Source: Thermosphaera aggregans (GTDB lineage: Archaea; Thermoproteota; Thermoprotei_A; Sulfolobales; Desulfurococcaceae). From it: DNA of 64,000 nucleotides. The notes under the pieces were generated by a model that had not been told where the DNA came from, made no database searches, and saw only the letters and a list, made by a program, of their open reading frames with translations. Shown here piece by piece: positions 24,745 through 34,200 of this stretch (its first letter is position 1; each line of letters begins with the position of its first letter). The stretch spans positions 362,582 to 426,581 of the forward strand of contig NZ_CP063144.1 of the NCBI RefSeq assembly GCF_014962245.1. The letters are read 5' to 3'. The position numbers and the translations under genes were made by a program.

Positions 24745-25491
24745 CTGAAAATACTCGTGTTATCCGATATTCACGGGAACATGGACGCGTTGCAAGCGCT
24801 GATGAATAATGTTCCAAGATGGGATGAGGTCTGGGTTCTAGGGGATCTTGTCGACTATGGCCCAGAACCTTATGAAGTAATAGATTATGTTAGATCGCTC
24901 AGCCCCAGGCACGTTCTCCGCGGGAACCATGATCACGCCGTAGCCTTCGGGGTTGACTGCGGCTGTGGTGAGAGGACGCATGACCTTAGCGTTTACACGA
25001 GAGTCAATATTTCAATGAAAAAAGTGAGTAAGGAGCATGTCGAATGGCTTAAGAGCCTCAGTCCTGTTGAAAGAGTTGCTGAAAAAGGCTTGGAGGCCGT
25101 TATCGTCCACGGTAGCCCACGGAACCCTCTCTACGATTACATGCTCCCCGACCTCTCCTTCAACGATTACATGAGGATGCTTACCCCTTCCCCGTTAACC
25201 CTCCACGGATTTCGCGGCAGGGTTACAGGACTCGTTGTCTCCGGCCACACCCACATACCCATGGATGTTAGCCTTGGAGATGTGAGGATAGTTAACCCCG
25301 GGAGCGTCGGGCAGCCGAGGGATGGGGATCCAAGGGCGTCATGCGGCTTGCTCGACACCGAGACCATGGAGTTCAGGATCATCAGGGTTAAATACGATGT
25401 TGACAAAGTCCTCTCTAAGCTTAGAGCACTGATCACTGACGGGGAAGTTTACCAGAGGTTGGCAAGCATATTGTTAACCGGAAAGGTTTGA
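24745..25491 (+). CDS. Calcineurin-like metallophosphoesterase (YfcE/MJ0936-type)
   Basis: The metal-ligand blocks 'LSDIHGNMDALQAL', 'VLGDLVDYGPEP', 'LRGNHDHAV', 'VHGSP' and 'SGHTHIPM' are all present, so it is a two-metal phosphodiesterase. The family start 'MKILVLSDIHGN' corresponds to a CTG codon at 24745, 5 nt after a GGTGAT ribosome-binding site; the first standard start, GTG 24757, would remove part of the first beta strand and lies 17 nt from that site. An in-frame TGA at 24736 rules out anything further upstream. The protein is about 248 residues from CTG. It is divergent from the split HdrA-like gene. Confidence 0.88.
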   Translation: MKILVLSDIHGNMDALQALMNNVPRWDEVWVLGDLVDYGPEPYEVIDYVRSLSPRHVLRGNHDHAVAFGVDCGCGERTHDLSVYTRVNISMKKVSKEHVEWLKSLSPVERVAEKGLEAVIVHGSPRNPLYDYMLPDLSFNDYMRMLTPSPLTLHGFRGRVTGLVVSGHTHIPMDVSLGDVRIVNPGSVGQPRDGDPRASCGLLDTETMEFRIIRVKYDVDKVLSKLRALITDGEVYQRLASILLTGKV

Positions 25492-25557
25492 GCAACTGAT
25501 TCCATAATTATTTAGGGTTTAAACACTTATTGATTTAAAGGCGAAGGATTGGGGATA

Positions 25558-28500
25558 ATGGGTTTGTTTGCCAAAAATGTTTTAGAGTCAAAAGGGTATA
25601 GTTTCATATTCTTCTCAGACCCGCCTGTCGAGCCTTCATACTCAAGCCTTAGGTTTAAGGATGTTCTCCCCGAGTTTTCATCAATAGAATTGGGGGATAA
25701 ACTACTCTACAAGCATCAGCTGGAAGCACATGAGGCGTTGATGAAGGGTTTCAACGTTTTATTGAAAGCCGGCACGGGTAGCGGGAAAACGGAGGCATGG
25801 ATACTTTATGCTTTGAGCAGGATTAAGGAGGATAAAAGGTTCAAAGCCATAGCGCTATACCCCACTCTCGCGCTGGCTAATGACCAGATAAGGAGGATTG
25901 AGAAATACGTTAAGCTTGTTGATGGGAGGAGTATTCAAATAGACAGTATTAAGAAGGAGGAGTACGTGAAAAGGCATGGGATGCCATGGTTAAGGGAAGC
26001 CATTGGATCCTCGAACATCGTCATCTCTAACCCAGCATTCCTGATGCATGATTTGAAGAAGTATCTTTTAAGGAAGACACAGGGCGTTCTAGCCGGCTTA
26101 TACAGTAGGCTCGACTTAATAGTTATTGATGAACTCGACTTCTACGATCCGAGAAGCCTGGCTTTATTGATGAGTGTTCTGCAAATCCTCAGCGATATCA
26201 GCGATGTCAAGCCCCAGGTGGCAGTGTTAACTGCAACTCTTTCCAACCCGGAGGATATGGGAGAGTTCCTGAAGAAGGCGACGGGGCGGGAGTACCGGGT
26301 TGTTGAGGGCGAGGCGTTCAGGATTACCAACCATTACTACATAGTGCTCGGCAAGAACATGAGGGAGGTCTACAACAGCGTTAGGAGGTTGTGGAGCGAT
26401 GCGGTTAGGACACATCCGGAGCTGGCCGCTTACAGTAAGCTTGTCGAAGACTACTCGTCGTTTGAGAAGGAAGCCTACAGGGTTGTTTCAATACTTGAGG
26501 GCCTCGGCTACAACGTTCCAAGCATCAGCGTGAACCCTGCCGAGATAATAACGGAGTTCTTCAAGGATGATTACGTAACACTTGTTTTCACGAGAAGCAT
26601 TAGTTCTGCGGAAGAGCTGGTGAGAAGCATTAAACAGTATGCTGGGGAGGAGGCCCCGCTTGCAAGCCACCACCACTTAATCTCAAAGGCGAGGAGGGAG
26701 GAGGTGGAGGAGAAGGCGAGGAAGGGGTTGGTGAAGGTGGTGGTTTCTCCGAGAACCCTTTCCCAAGGCATTGACATAGGCACGATAAGGAGGATAGTCC
26801 ACCTCGGTCTTCCAGATGATGTCCGGGAGTTCTATCAACGGGAGGGGAGGAAGGGGAGGAGGAGGGAGCTGGGGTATGCGGAGACGGTTATAATCCCGTA
26901 CACGAGATGGGATAGGGAGTTGCTGAACAACGGGCTTGAAACCCTCCGTAAATGGCTGAGCCTGGGCATTGAGAAAACCCTTGTAAACGAGGAAAACCTC
27001 TACATCTACTTGTTCACGGGCACGGTGAAGCTGAAGTCACCATGGTATCGGAGAGAGCTGAACGAGCTGGAGAAGAAAGCCCTGTCCAAGGCCGGGATAC
27101 TGTTGAAGGATAGGGTGAACACGGAGCTGTTGGACTGGGTTTTCGAGAGGATGAACTTCTACGAGTTTGCCCCGCCATACGGGATTAAGAGGTATATTGA
27201 GAGGAACGGGGAGCTTAGACCGCTGGAGCCGATTGGACACGTAGACTTGATCGAGAAGTTCCAGCCAGGATGCATCGACTACTCCGAGGACGCGCTCGTG
27301 GTTTCCATAGAGTATGGGAAAACCTCCAGGCTCGTTAAAAGCGTGATAGAGAAACCGATCAAGGAGATTGACTTCTACTCCCATGACGCCCTCTCAGTGG
27401 CAGCGGAGGAGTACAAGTACTTGAAGATGAACTGGGGGGAGAAGCCCTCGCTCATAAAGGATTTGTTAACAGGTAGGATAACGAGCGAGGAGCTCTGCGT
27501 GGTCTACGTCCCCAGGAACGGTTTCGGCAGGTATAGGAAGATACCTGAGAGATGTATTTGGACTGTGAGGTCTGAGAGGCCCAGGTATGTCCGCGTTGAC
27601 GACACGCCGCTGGTCTTCTACGATAAGAAGACTATTTACGTTCCAACACCAACGGGGGGTGAGTACAGGGATTTCACATACGGCTACATCTACGATGTTG
27701 AAATGAGCGAGGATTCCGAGCTCCTCAGGCTTGCTCTCGCAGTGCTGATGGTTCTGCTTAGGAGGCTTTACGGGATAGCTTTTGAAACAATAATGTATGA
27801 TGTCGTCAAGCTAGGGGAGTACAAGTACTTCTCGCTCCACGAGCCCGTAGCGGCCGGTATCATAGACAGGCTTGACTGGTTGAGCGTTAGAAGGGATGTT
27901 GAGAAATACGTTTTCGACGACTTAGACAGGATTCTAATATCCGAGATAGACGATATTGCCTACTCAACCCTAGTCTCCCTGAAGTTTAACTGGAGCCTTG
28001 TGAAAGCGGAAATGCTCAGGGTGGTTGACTACGTCCTGGCCAAGGAGAAGATCCGGGCAGTGATAGAAGGCGTTGAGACACTCATACCGAGACCCAGCCC
28101 AGCGTTGAAAACCCTTTCACTCAGCATCATTAGTGAAGTACTGGATGAGGATTCTCTCTCCCCGAGCCTTCTCGTGGCGCTAGCCTACTATGACGGGGGC
28201 TTGTCAAGAGCGGTGGTAGAGCTTTATCCCCCAATACCTTACGTTAAACCCCCGCAAGCAATACTAGAGTTTGAGAGAGAGGTCCTGGATAAAATCCTCT
28301 ACGAGGACTTCAAGCTTGTCGTCGAGGACAGGGGCATGGTTCTCAAGCAGTTGAGAACTGCTAACCTAAGGATGCTTGCAGGATTCATTGAAAAAGAGCC
28401 TGGTAAAGTTGTAGACCTGCGTGAAAAATCTGCTGACCTCTCTGTTAAACCATTCACTCCTGAATCCTTGTTAACAGGTGAGGAGAAGGAGCCGAGGATT

Positions 28501-28689
28501 GAGCCAGCTGATGTTCAGCTGGTTTTGAAAGAGGCTAGGGAGAGGAAGGAATTATCCGAGAGCATGAAGAATGTTATCCAAAGATTTATGGCTAGAAGGG
28601 CGCGGGCTGATTACATAGCATACCTAGTTCTAAAGGAGGTTGCGGGCAGGAAGGGTGTAGTGGATAGAAGCAAGACCGGTGTCATCTAG
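25558..28689 (+). CDS. Large SF2 DExH helicase, Lhr/YprA-like
   Basis: The 1,043-residue protein has helicase motif I 'KAGTGSGKTEAW' (near residue 80), motif II 'VIDELDFYD', motif III 'LTATLSNP', then motif IV 'TLVFTRSISSAEEL', motif V 'LSQGIDIG' and motif VI 'YQREGRKGRRR'. The last 550 residues form an uncharacterised domain conserved in this archaeal group. It is probably an ATP-dependent nucleic-acid unwinding or repair enzyme; the substrate is unknown. ATG 25558 is chosen with GAAGGA upstream; TTG 25549 is an alternative. Confidence 0.83.
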   Translation: MGLFAKNVLESKGYSFIFFSDPPVEPSYSSLRFKDVLPEFSSIELGDKLLYKHQLEAHEALMKGFNVLLKAGTGSGKTEAWILYALSRIKEDKRFKAIALYPTLALANDQIRRIEKYVKLVDGRSIQIDSIKKEEYVKRHGMPWLREAIGSSNIVISNPAFLMHDLKKYLLRKTQGVLAGLYSRLDLIVIDELDFYDPRSLALLMSVLQILSDISDVKPQVAVLTATLSNPEDMGEFLKKATGREYRVVEGEAFRITNHYYIVLGKNMREVYNSVRRLWSDAVRTHPELAAYSKLVEDYSSFEKEAYRVVSILEGLGYNVPSISVNPAEIITEFFKDDYVTLVFTRSISSAEELVRSIKQYAGEEAPLASHHHLISKARREEVEEKARKGLVKVVVSPRTLSQGIDIGTIRRIVHLGLPDDVREFYQREGRKGRRRELGYAETVIIPYTRWDRELLNNGLETLRKWLSLGIEKTLVNEENLYIYLFTGTVKLKSPWYRRELNELEKKALSKAGILLKDRVNTELLDWVFERMNFYEFAPPYGIKRYIERNGELRPLEPIGHVDLIEKFQPGCIDYSEDALVVSIEYGKTSRLVKSVIEKPIKEIDFYSHDALSVAAEEYKYLKMNWGEKPSLIKDLLTGRITSEELCVVYVPRNGFGRYRKIPERCIWTVRSERPRYVRVDDTPLVFYDKKTIYVPTPTGGEYRDFTYGYIYDVEMSEDSELLRLALAVLMVLLRRLYGIAFETIMYDVVKLGEYKYFSLHEPVAAGIIDRLDWLSVRRDVEKYVFDDLDRILISEIDDIAYSTLVSLKFNWSLVKAEMLRVVDYVLAKEKIRAVIEGVETLIPRPSPALKTLSLSIISEVLDEDSLSPSLLVALAYYDGGLSRAVVELYPPIPYVKPPQAILEFEREVLDKILYEDFKLVVEDRGMVLKQLRTANLRMLAGFIEKEPGKVVDLREKSADLSVKPFTPESLLTGEEKEPRIEPADVQLVLKEARERKELSESMKNVIQRFMARRARADYIAYLVLKEVAGRKGVVDRSKTGVI

Positions 28690-28697
28690 CTCCCAGC

Positions 28698-29699
28698 CTA
28701 GGAGACGTCTAGGACTATTTGACCAAGGCTACGACCGTGTTTAAGCTCTTTCAACGCTTCATTAGCCTCCTCGAGCTTGAAGGCTTTAACCTCAGGCTTA
28801 ATCCCGTGCTTAACCGCGAGCTGGAGGAACTCGGACACATCCCTTCTCGTCACGTTTGCAACAGTCTTAACCTCCCTCTCCTCCCAGAGTAGCCTATACT
28901 CAAGCCTCTCTATAGGGGTCATGTATATCTCGCCTAGTACGACCCTGCCTCCCTTGTCAACCTTCCGCAAAGCTTCCACGAACACTTGTGAAGCCGGTGC
29001 ATAAACTATTGCAGCATCAAGTTTTGACGGCGGTTCATCAACCGTTCTCCCAGCCCACTCAGCCCCGTTCTTAAGCGCGTGCTCTATTTTCCACGGACTG
29101 CTCGTGAAAACGTAAACCCGTAGCCCCAGCTTCCTAGCTGTTTGAAGCATTAAATGCGCCGCGCTCCCGTATCCGAACAAGCCTAACACCCCGTCCGAGC
29201 CCACGAGGCCGGTTAGTCTTAAAGACCTGTAGCCTACGGCTCCGGCGCACATTAAGGGAGCTGCTTCAAGCTCACTGAGCCCTCCGGGTATTTTATGAAT
29301 AAACCTGTAGTGTGCCACCATGTATTCAGCATAACCCCCGTTTACAGAGTAGCCTGTGAACAATGCTTTATCGCAGAGGTTTTCCAAACCCCTTTTACAA
29401 TACCTGCACTCACCGCATGCGTAGTACAGCCATGGAACACCCACAAGCTCGCCAGGCACCACGCCTTCAACAGCGTCTCCAACCTCAACGATTCTCCCTA
29501 TCACCTGGTGCCCAGGGATTAATGGGAGTCTTGGAGGAGGTAGCTCGCCCTCGACTATGTGGAGGTCTGTCCTGCAGACGCCGCATTTCGATATTTTTAT
29601 CAAGACTTCCTCGCTCCTCGGAGAAGGGGTTTCAACGTTAACGTATTCCAGGGGATTGGTTTCAACAGGGGCTGGGTTGCGCAGGAGCATTGCCTTCAT
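28698..29699 (-). CDS. Zinc-dependent alcohol dehydrogenase (MDR superfamily)
   Basis: This 333-residue protein has the catalytic-zinc region 'CGVCRTDLHIVEGELP', 'IPGHQVIGRIVEVGD' (His zinc ligand; GHQ instead of GHE, as in one ADH subgroup), the four-Cys structural zinc site 'CGECRYCKRGLENLC' and a Rossmann segment 'GLFGYGSAAHL'. It oxidises or reduces alcohols and aldehydes with NAD(P). It converges on the helicase gene, 8 bp apart, and is divergent from the gene at 29747. Confidence 0.9.
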   Translation of the reverse strand: MKAMLLRNPAPVETNPLEYVNVETPSPRSEEVLIKISKCGVCRTDLHIVEGELPPPRLPLIPGHQVIGRIVEVGDAVEGVVPGELVGVPWLYYACGECRYCKRGLENLCDKALFTGYSVNGGYAEYMVAHYRFIHKIPGGLSELEAAPLMCAGAVGYRSLRLTGLVGSDGVLGLFGYGSAAHLMLQTARKLGLRVYVFTSSPWKIEHALKNGAEWAGRTVDEPPSKLDAAIVYAPASQVFVEALRKVDKGGRVVLGEIYMTPIERLEYRLLWEEREVKTVANVTRRDVSEFLQLAVKHGIKPEVKAFKLEEANEALKELKHGRSLGQIVLDVS

Positions 29700-29746
29700 A
29701 AGTTAAAATACACCTGTCTACTATAAGGGTTGAAGGGGGTAATTAA

Positions 29747-30157
29747 TTGGTTTCACTAGCCAGCACGAACGTTTACTTTCTACAGGAAGTTTCAGCGGTG
29801 CTGTTGCTTGCAATACTTGCCTTCATACTGCTAGCCGGTGTGAAAGGGTGGAGGAGGTATGTGGTCACCTGGCTCAGCCTCGTGTTAATCATCCTCCACT
29901 ACACGGTAATTAGCATAATATCGAAGTACGCTAAGGTTACAGTGCTCCCTTTAATAGTGGTTGAGCATGATTCATACGGGGGTAGCCTATACGTAGACTA
30001 CGGGCAGCTAGCGATTCTAACAATCCTTATAGTTTGGAGGAGGGAGATTTACGAGAGAATTAAGAAAATAGCCAACAAACTCAGGGCAGGGAGGGGTGGG
30101 CTTGAGAGTTCTCAAACTGGAGGGGTTGGTGAAGGCCTGGCTGAGGAAAAGAGTTAA
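29747..30157 (+). CDS. Small membrane protein, unknown function
   Basis: No family recognised. The 136 residues contain three hydrophobic helices (about 12-33, 38-60 and 82-97) and a charged cytoplasmic tail. TTG 29747 is the probable start, preceded by AGGGGG. Its last 56 bp overlap the start of sfsA, so the two are translationally linked. Confidence 0.6.
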   Translation: MVSLASTNVYFLQEVSAVLLLAILAFILLAGVKGWRRYVVTWLSLVLIILHYTVISIISKYAKVTVLPLIVVEHDSYGGSLYVDYGQLAILTILIVWRREIYERIKKIANKLRAGRGGLESSQTGGVGEGLAEEKS

Positions 30158-30806
30158 CAGGTTCACGGTTGAAGTAGAGGTAGATGGTTCCCCGGTGAAG
30201 GCTCATTTAACCAATACCGGCAGGCTTCAAGAATACCTGGTGAATGGGAGGAAATCCCTCCTCGCCAGGATTAAAGGCCCCAGGCTCAGCTACAGGCTTA
30301 TTGCTGTTGAAGATGGTGATGGATACGCTGTGGTAGACACTATCAGCCAGCAAAGGGTTTTCGAATCACTGGTACGGGACAACTCGATTCCATGGCTTAA
30401 GGACTGCTTCATCGTTAAGAGAAACTATAGGATTGAGGGAGAGGTTATAGACTACCTTATCGAATGCCACGGTCTGCAAAGGCTTGTAGAGCTCAAGAGC
30501 AGTGTCTTGAGAACAGTAGATAACTACGCATCATACCCGGACTGCCCTACCGATAGAGGAGTGAGACAGATTGAAACCCTTGCACGGTTCGCTGAGAAGT
30601 ACAAGCCCCTCGTCGTGTTCATCGCGGCTCTTCCACGCGTCAAAGGGTTTAAACCGTTCTGCAGGGGAGACCCAAGGATACTTGAGGCCGTGATGAATGC
30701 TTCCATGAAAGGAGTGGTTTTCAAATCCATTAACACGTACATGGTTGACGAATCGGGCTGGATTGTTTTAGAGAACCCTGACCTTCCTGTACTGCTTGAG
30801 TGTTAG
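30102..30806 (+). CDS. sfsA: SfsA family DNA/RNA-binding protein, nuclease-like
   Basis: This 234-residue protein opens 'LKLEGLVKAWLRKRVNRF' and contains 'HLTNTGRLQEYLVNG', 'YLIECHGLQRLVELKSSV' (restriction-endonuclease-like core with E-x-K) and 'YASYPDCPTDRGVRQI', the SfsA hallmarks. SfsA was named for sugar-fermentation stimulation in bacteria, but its fold suggests nucleic-acid binding or cleavage. TTG 30102 fits the family start and lies close behind GAGGGGTG; GTG 30096 is an alternative. Confidence 0.87.
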   Translation: MRVLKLEGLVKAWLRKRVNRFTVEVEVDGSPVKAHLTNTGRLQEYLVNGRKSLLARIKGPRLSYRLIAVEDGDGYAVVDTISQQRVFESLVRDNSIPWLKDCFIVKRNYRIEGEVIDYLIECHGLQRLVELKSSVLRTVDNYASYPDCPTDRGVRQIETLARFAEKYKPLVVFIAALPRVKGFKPFCRGDPRILEAVMNASMKGVVFKSINTYMVDESGWIVLENPDLPVLLEC

Positions 30807-30813
30807 GGAGAAG

Positions 30814-30921
30814 TGCCGCCGCCGGGATTTGAACCCGGGTTTCCCGCACCCTTCTCGAACGGACCTAGGGTGTCACGGGCTCGAGAGGCCCGCATACTTG
30901 ACCGGGCTATACTACGGCGGC
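30814..30921 (-). tRNA. tRNA-Glu(CUC) with an intron in the variable loop
   Basis: GCCGCCG (from 30921) pairs with CGGCGGC, with discriminator A at 30814. The anticodon stem CGGGC/GCCCG encloses loop CTCTCGA, anticodon CTC. The gene has 33 extra nucleotides between positions 45 and 46; without them the variable loop is a normal TGAC and the T arm CCGGG-TTCAAAT-CCCGG follows. The mature tRNA is 75 nt. Confidence 0.9.
30841..30873 (-). other. Non-canonical tRNA-Glu intron (33 nt, position 45/46)
   Basis: A canonical bulge-helix-bulge is visible: exon CCCG pairs with intron CGGG (4-bp central helix), with bulges TGA and AAA and inner helix CACCCT/AGGGTG. Cuts after the second base of each bulge excise exactly 33 nt. 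Introns outside position 37/38 are characteristic of Crenarchaeota with heteromeric splicing endonucleases. Confidence 0.88.
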
Positions 30922-30989
30922 ACCTAGGTATTCGTTTAATAGTTAATGGGGGTTTAAAACCTTGCTTAACCTTGTCGGAAGAGGACTGC

Positions 30990-31523
30990 TTACTTACCGC
31001 TGTCAGGCTTGGGAGGGGTTACACTAACCTGCCCCTGATACTTCCCCTCGTAGGGCTTGTAGACAGGGCTGCTCGTCCTTAAGAAGACTATGTGGAGGAA
31101 CCGTTGCAGAGGGTAAACCCTCACCGGGACATTCCCGCCTATAACTTCAATGGTAATGTTCCCCTTGAAGCCAGCATCTATCACGGTTGGAGGGATGAAC
31201 AGGTTGAGCCTGGCGAAAGTACTCCTCAAGTTGACGAGACCCACCAGGTCTATCGGCATCTCAACCCATTCAAGAGTTGTCGCCAGGACGTGCTCGTGAG
31301 GATTTATCACGAAGCCCTCGTCACCAACCTCTACACACTCCAGGAAGTCTCCCACGTTAACCAGCTTGGAGTCTAGAATGCTTCCGTTGGCCTTGAACCT
31401 GCAGAACGTGTTGCCAAACCTCAGGTCCACACCATTCTCCCTTACCGTGTCCTCGTAGAGAGGGCTTATAGCGAGGAGTTTTTTCTCAAGGTAGACTTTA
31501 ATATCCCAGTCGCTCAAAATCAT
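30990..31523 (-). CDS. dcd: dCTP deaminase (Dcd/DUT family)
   Basis: This 177-residue protein has 'MILSDWDIKVYL', 'ENGVDLRFGNTF', 'LVNLRSTFARLNLFIPPTVI' and 'DAGFKGNITIEV', the trimeric dUTPase-fold motifs of archaeal dCTP deaminases. It converts dCTP to dUTP (some archaeal members also hydrolyse dUTP), feeding dTMP synthesis together with the ThyX encoded at 37349. It ends 69 bp from the tRNA-Glu gene. Confidence 0.92.
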   Translation of the reverse strand: MILSDWDIKVYLEKKLLAISPLYEDTVRENGVDLRFGNTFCRFKANGSILDSKLVNVGDFLECVEVGDEGFVINPHEHVLATTLEWVEMPIDLVGLVNLRSTFARLNLFIPPTVIDAGFKGNITIEVIGGNVPVRVYPLQRFLHIVFLRTSSPVYKPYEGKYQGQVSVTPPKPDSGK

Positions 31524-31616
31524 TCAAAACACCCTTTGGCAGCATCTAAGGGGTATTTATAGAGCCTGTTCATTTAAAAACAATATTGAAGCAGAAAGGA
31601 GAAAAACAGGGTAGGG

Positions 31617-33032
31617 TTATTCCCCAACCTCCTCCAGTGGCGGGGCAGGAGGCCTCCCGAGAGCTTTCCCGATGGCTATCAATACTAGGAAGGTGATCAC
31701 TCCTACAAGGGCGCCGATCACGGTATCCCCGATCCCGTACGGCTGACCAGCAAGCCTCCAGTAGACTCCGGCAATGCTCCCGGTAATTATCGCAGCAATC
31801 CCCGCTTCCTTAGTGACATACTTCATTATCAAGCCCAGGGCGAAGGGCGCGAAGGGTCCCGCGGATCTCAGCATGAACGCGAAAGTGTTGATCGTCACTA
31901 TGTCGAACCTTGTCAAGGCTGCTGAAGCTGCTAGTACGCCTACAACAACTACTCCTAAACGGGTCAGGATCAGTATTTCCTTGTTGCTAGCGTTTTTCCT
32001 AATGTATCTCTTCCATATGTCGACAGCGAATATTGAAGCTGTCCCCAGCATGTCTGAGTCAGCGCTGGACATGGTTGCTGCTAGAATGGCGGCTAAGGCT
32101 ATTCCTGCAACAGGCTCGGGCGCGTATCCAAGCATTACCTTTGCATATGCTTCGCTAGCATTTATGCCTGGAAGCTCGGCCAGCGCTATCAGTCCGATTA
32201 AAGCTGGTATGAAGGCATACACGCCCATTAAGACTCCCGAAAGTATTGATCCTTTCAGAGCGATTTTCTCATCCCTGGACGCAAGGGCTCTCGAGGCCAT
32301 TTCAGCACCGGTTATGAAAGATACTATGTACATGAACGTCAGGTTCAGAATATTGTTGTATCCCAGCTTGAAGAAGTCTAGGTGTCCGGCAGGCAGCCTT
32401 GCAACAACGCTTTCCCACCCTCCTGCGTTGGCTAGTATAAACGGTATTGCGACAAGCATTCCCAGGGTTATCATGAGCCACTGCACGAAATCCGTCATCA
32501 CATCAGCCCATAACCCGCCGAGAATAGTGTAGAGGATGGTGATGATTGTTGCTAAGAGCACGCCGGTTTCGAAGGAGAGGCCTGTTAGGGCTGAGAAAAT
32601 AGTTCCCGACGCAAGTATTTGCGAAGCCGTCAGGGTTGTGAGAGATATCATTTGAAGAATGGAGGTAGTTAGGTGGGAGGGGGCGCCGAACCTTTTAGAT
32701 ATGACTTGTGGAAGGGTCCAAGCACGGGTTTTCCTCATGTAGTAGAAGACGTAGCCAACGGGTATCATTGCTATTCCAGCTGTCATAATGTACCATCCAG
32801 CGGACAGCCCCCATGCCCCGTACGCCCTAGCAGCCACGCCCACGGTGCTTCCTCCGCCGATGTTATTGGCTGAGAGCGACGCAGCCACGAATAATAATCC
32901 TACCCTTCGGCCAGCTATTACAAGGTCTTCAGCAGTTTTCACCTTATACCTAGCAGCGTAGAACCCGACCCCAAGCATTAGTAACAGGTAGGCTAGGACA
33001 ACTATTAAGGCCCAGACATACATAGGACTCAC
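31617..33032 (-). CDS. Sodium:solute symporter family permease
   Basis: This 471-residue protein has about 13 membrane helices and SSS-family motifs: 'YVFYYMRKTRAWTLPQVI', 'TILGGLWADVMTDFVQWLMI' and 'ILAATMSSADSDMLGTASIF', which carries the Na2-site Ser residues. It belongs to the branch including proline, pantothenate and short-chain acid transporters; the solute cannot be assigned. It lies 51 bp downstream of the sugar ABC operon and may be read through from it. Confidence 0.86.
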   Translation of the reverse strand: MSPMYVWALIVVLAYLLLMLGVGFYAARYKVKTAEDLVIAGRRVGLLFVAASLSANNIGGGSTVGVAARAYGAWGLSAGWYIMTAGIAMIPVGYVFYYMRKTRAWTLPQVISKRFGAPSHLTTSILQMISLTTLTASQILASGTIFSALTGLSFETGVLLATIITILYTILGGLWADVMTDFVQWLMITLGMLVAIPFILANAGGWESVVARLPAGHLDFFKLGYNNILNLTFMYIVSFITGAEMASRALASRDEKIALKGSILSGVLMGVYAFIPALIGLIALAELPGINASEAYAKVMLGYAPEPVAGIALAAILAATMSSADSDMLGTASIFAVDIWKRYIRKNASNKEILILTRLGVVVVGVLAASAALTRFDIVTINTFAFMLRSAGPFAPFALGLIMKYVTKEAGIAAIITGSIAGVYWRLAGQPYGIGDTVIGALVGVITFLVLIAIGKALGRPPAPPLEEVGE

Positions 33033-33083
33033 AATTAATATTGGGATGGCTTTATTTTTAAAACTTGTTGTTTAAGGATGGGG

Positions 33084-34196
33084 TCACAGGTTCAGCAGGT
33101 TCTTACCAGACTGTTTCTCGAAAACATGTAGCTTATCCACGCGGAAACTGATCCAGACCTCCTCCCTGGAGGCCACCTCTGCTTGCTCGGGAGGAATTAT
33201 AGCTGTTAAACGAGTGTCTGCGATTTTCAAGTGGGCCACTAGTTCACGCCCAAGCTTCTCAGTATACATCACCTTCCCTGGAAAGCTTCCTTCTTCCTTG
33301 AAAACCGATACTTTAACATGCTCCGGCCTCACGCCCAAAACTATCTCTAACACCTTCTTCTCAGCCGCAATCCTACCGTAGGCTTCCGGGAGCTTGTACT
33401 CTCCGAACTCGCATAGAACTGTGCCTGTTTCAAAATCCTGCATCCTACAGTTAAACATGTTCATAGGCGGGCTTCCAATGAAACCTGCTATGAAAGTGTT
33501 CAACGGCTTCTCATAAATCTCCTCAGGGGTTGCCACCTGTTGGAGAACGCCGGACGACATCACACCCACTCTGTCGCCCATGCTCATAGCCTCCACCTGG
33601 TCATGGGTAACGTAAACCACGGTGCTCCTGAACTCTCTCTGTATCTTCTTGAGCTCAACCCTCATCAAAACCCTCAACTTGGCATCAAGGTTTGAGAGAG
33701 GCTCATCCATTAAGAGTAGCGGCGGGTTCCTGATTAAAGCTCTCGCTAAGGCAACCCTTTGCCTCTCCCCACCGCTCAACTGCGCCGGCTTCTTAGACAA
33801 TAAATGTTGAATACCTAGGATGGCTGAAATATTCGTAACCCTATCCTTAATAGTCTCCGGGCTTTCTCCTCTAACTTTCAAGGGAAATGCTATGTTATCG
33901 AACACTGTCATGTGGGGGTATAAGGCATAATCCTGGAAAACCATTCCTAGGTTTCTCTCCTGTGGCGGAATATATATCTTCTTCTCCGCTGAGGCGACTA
34001 GTTTATCGCCAATCCAGATTTCCCCTTTATCAGGCCTCAGTATTCCCGCTATACAGTTTAATACTGTTGACTTCCCACTCCCGCTCGGCCCGAGCAGGAC
34101 GAAAAACTCCCCATCCCTTATCTCCAGGGTGAATTCTCTCACTGCCTCGGTTTTCCCGAACCTCTTGTGCAGGTTTACGATCGATACACCAACCAC
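33084..34196 (-). CDS. Sugar ABC transporter ATP-binding protein (MalK/UgpC-like)
   Basis: This 370-residue ATPase has Walker A 'LLGPSGSGKSTVLNCIAG', signature 'LSGGERQRVALARALI', Walker B 'LLLMDEPLSNLDAKL' and a C-terminal TOBE/regulatory region from about residue 235. It energises uptake through the two permeases encoded just upstream (4-bp gap). It is the last gene of the binding protein-permease-permease-ATPase operon. Confidence 0.93.
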   Translation of the reverse strand: MVGVSIVNLHKRFGKTEAVREFTLEIRDGEFFVLLGPSGSGKSTVLNCIAGILRPDKGEIWIGDKLVASAEKKIYIPPQERNLGMVFQDYALYPHMTVFDNIAFPLKVRGESPETIKDRVTNISAILGIQHLLSKKPAQLSGGERQRVALARALIRNPPLLLMDEPLSNLDAKLRVLMRVELKKIQREFRSTVVYVTHDQVEAMSMGDRVGVMSSGVLQQVATPEEIYEKPLNTFIAGFIGSPPMNMFNCRMQDFETGTVLCEFGEYKLPEAYGRIAAEKKVLEIVLGVRPEHVKVSVFKEEGSFPGKVMYTEKLGRELVAHLKIADTRLTAIIPPEQAEVASREEVWISFRVDKLHVFEKQSGKNLLNL

Positions 34197-34200
34197 GGTC

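Noticed and set aside
30814-30921. A class II (long variable arm) tRNA
   Set aside because: Anticodon CTC is Glu, a class I tRNA, and the extra 33 nt form an exact bulge-helix-bulge.
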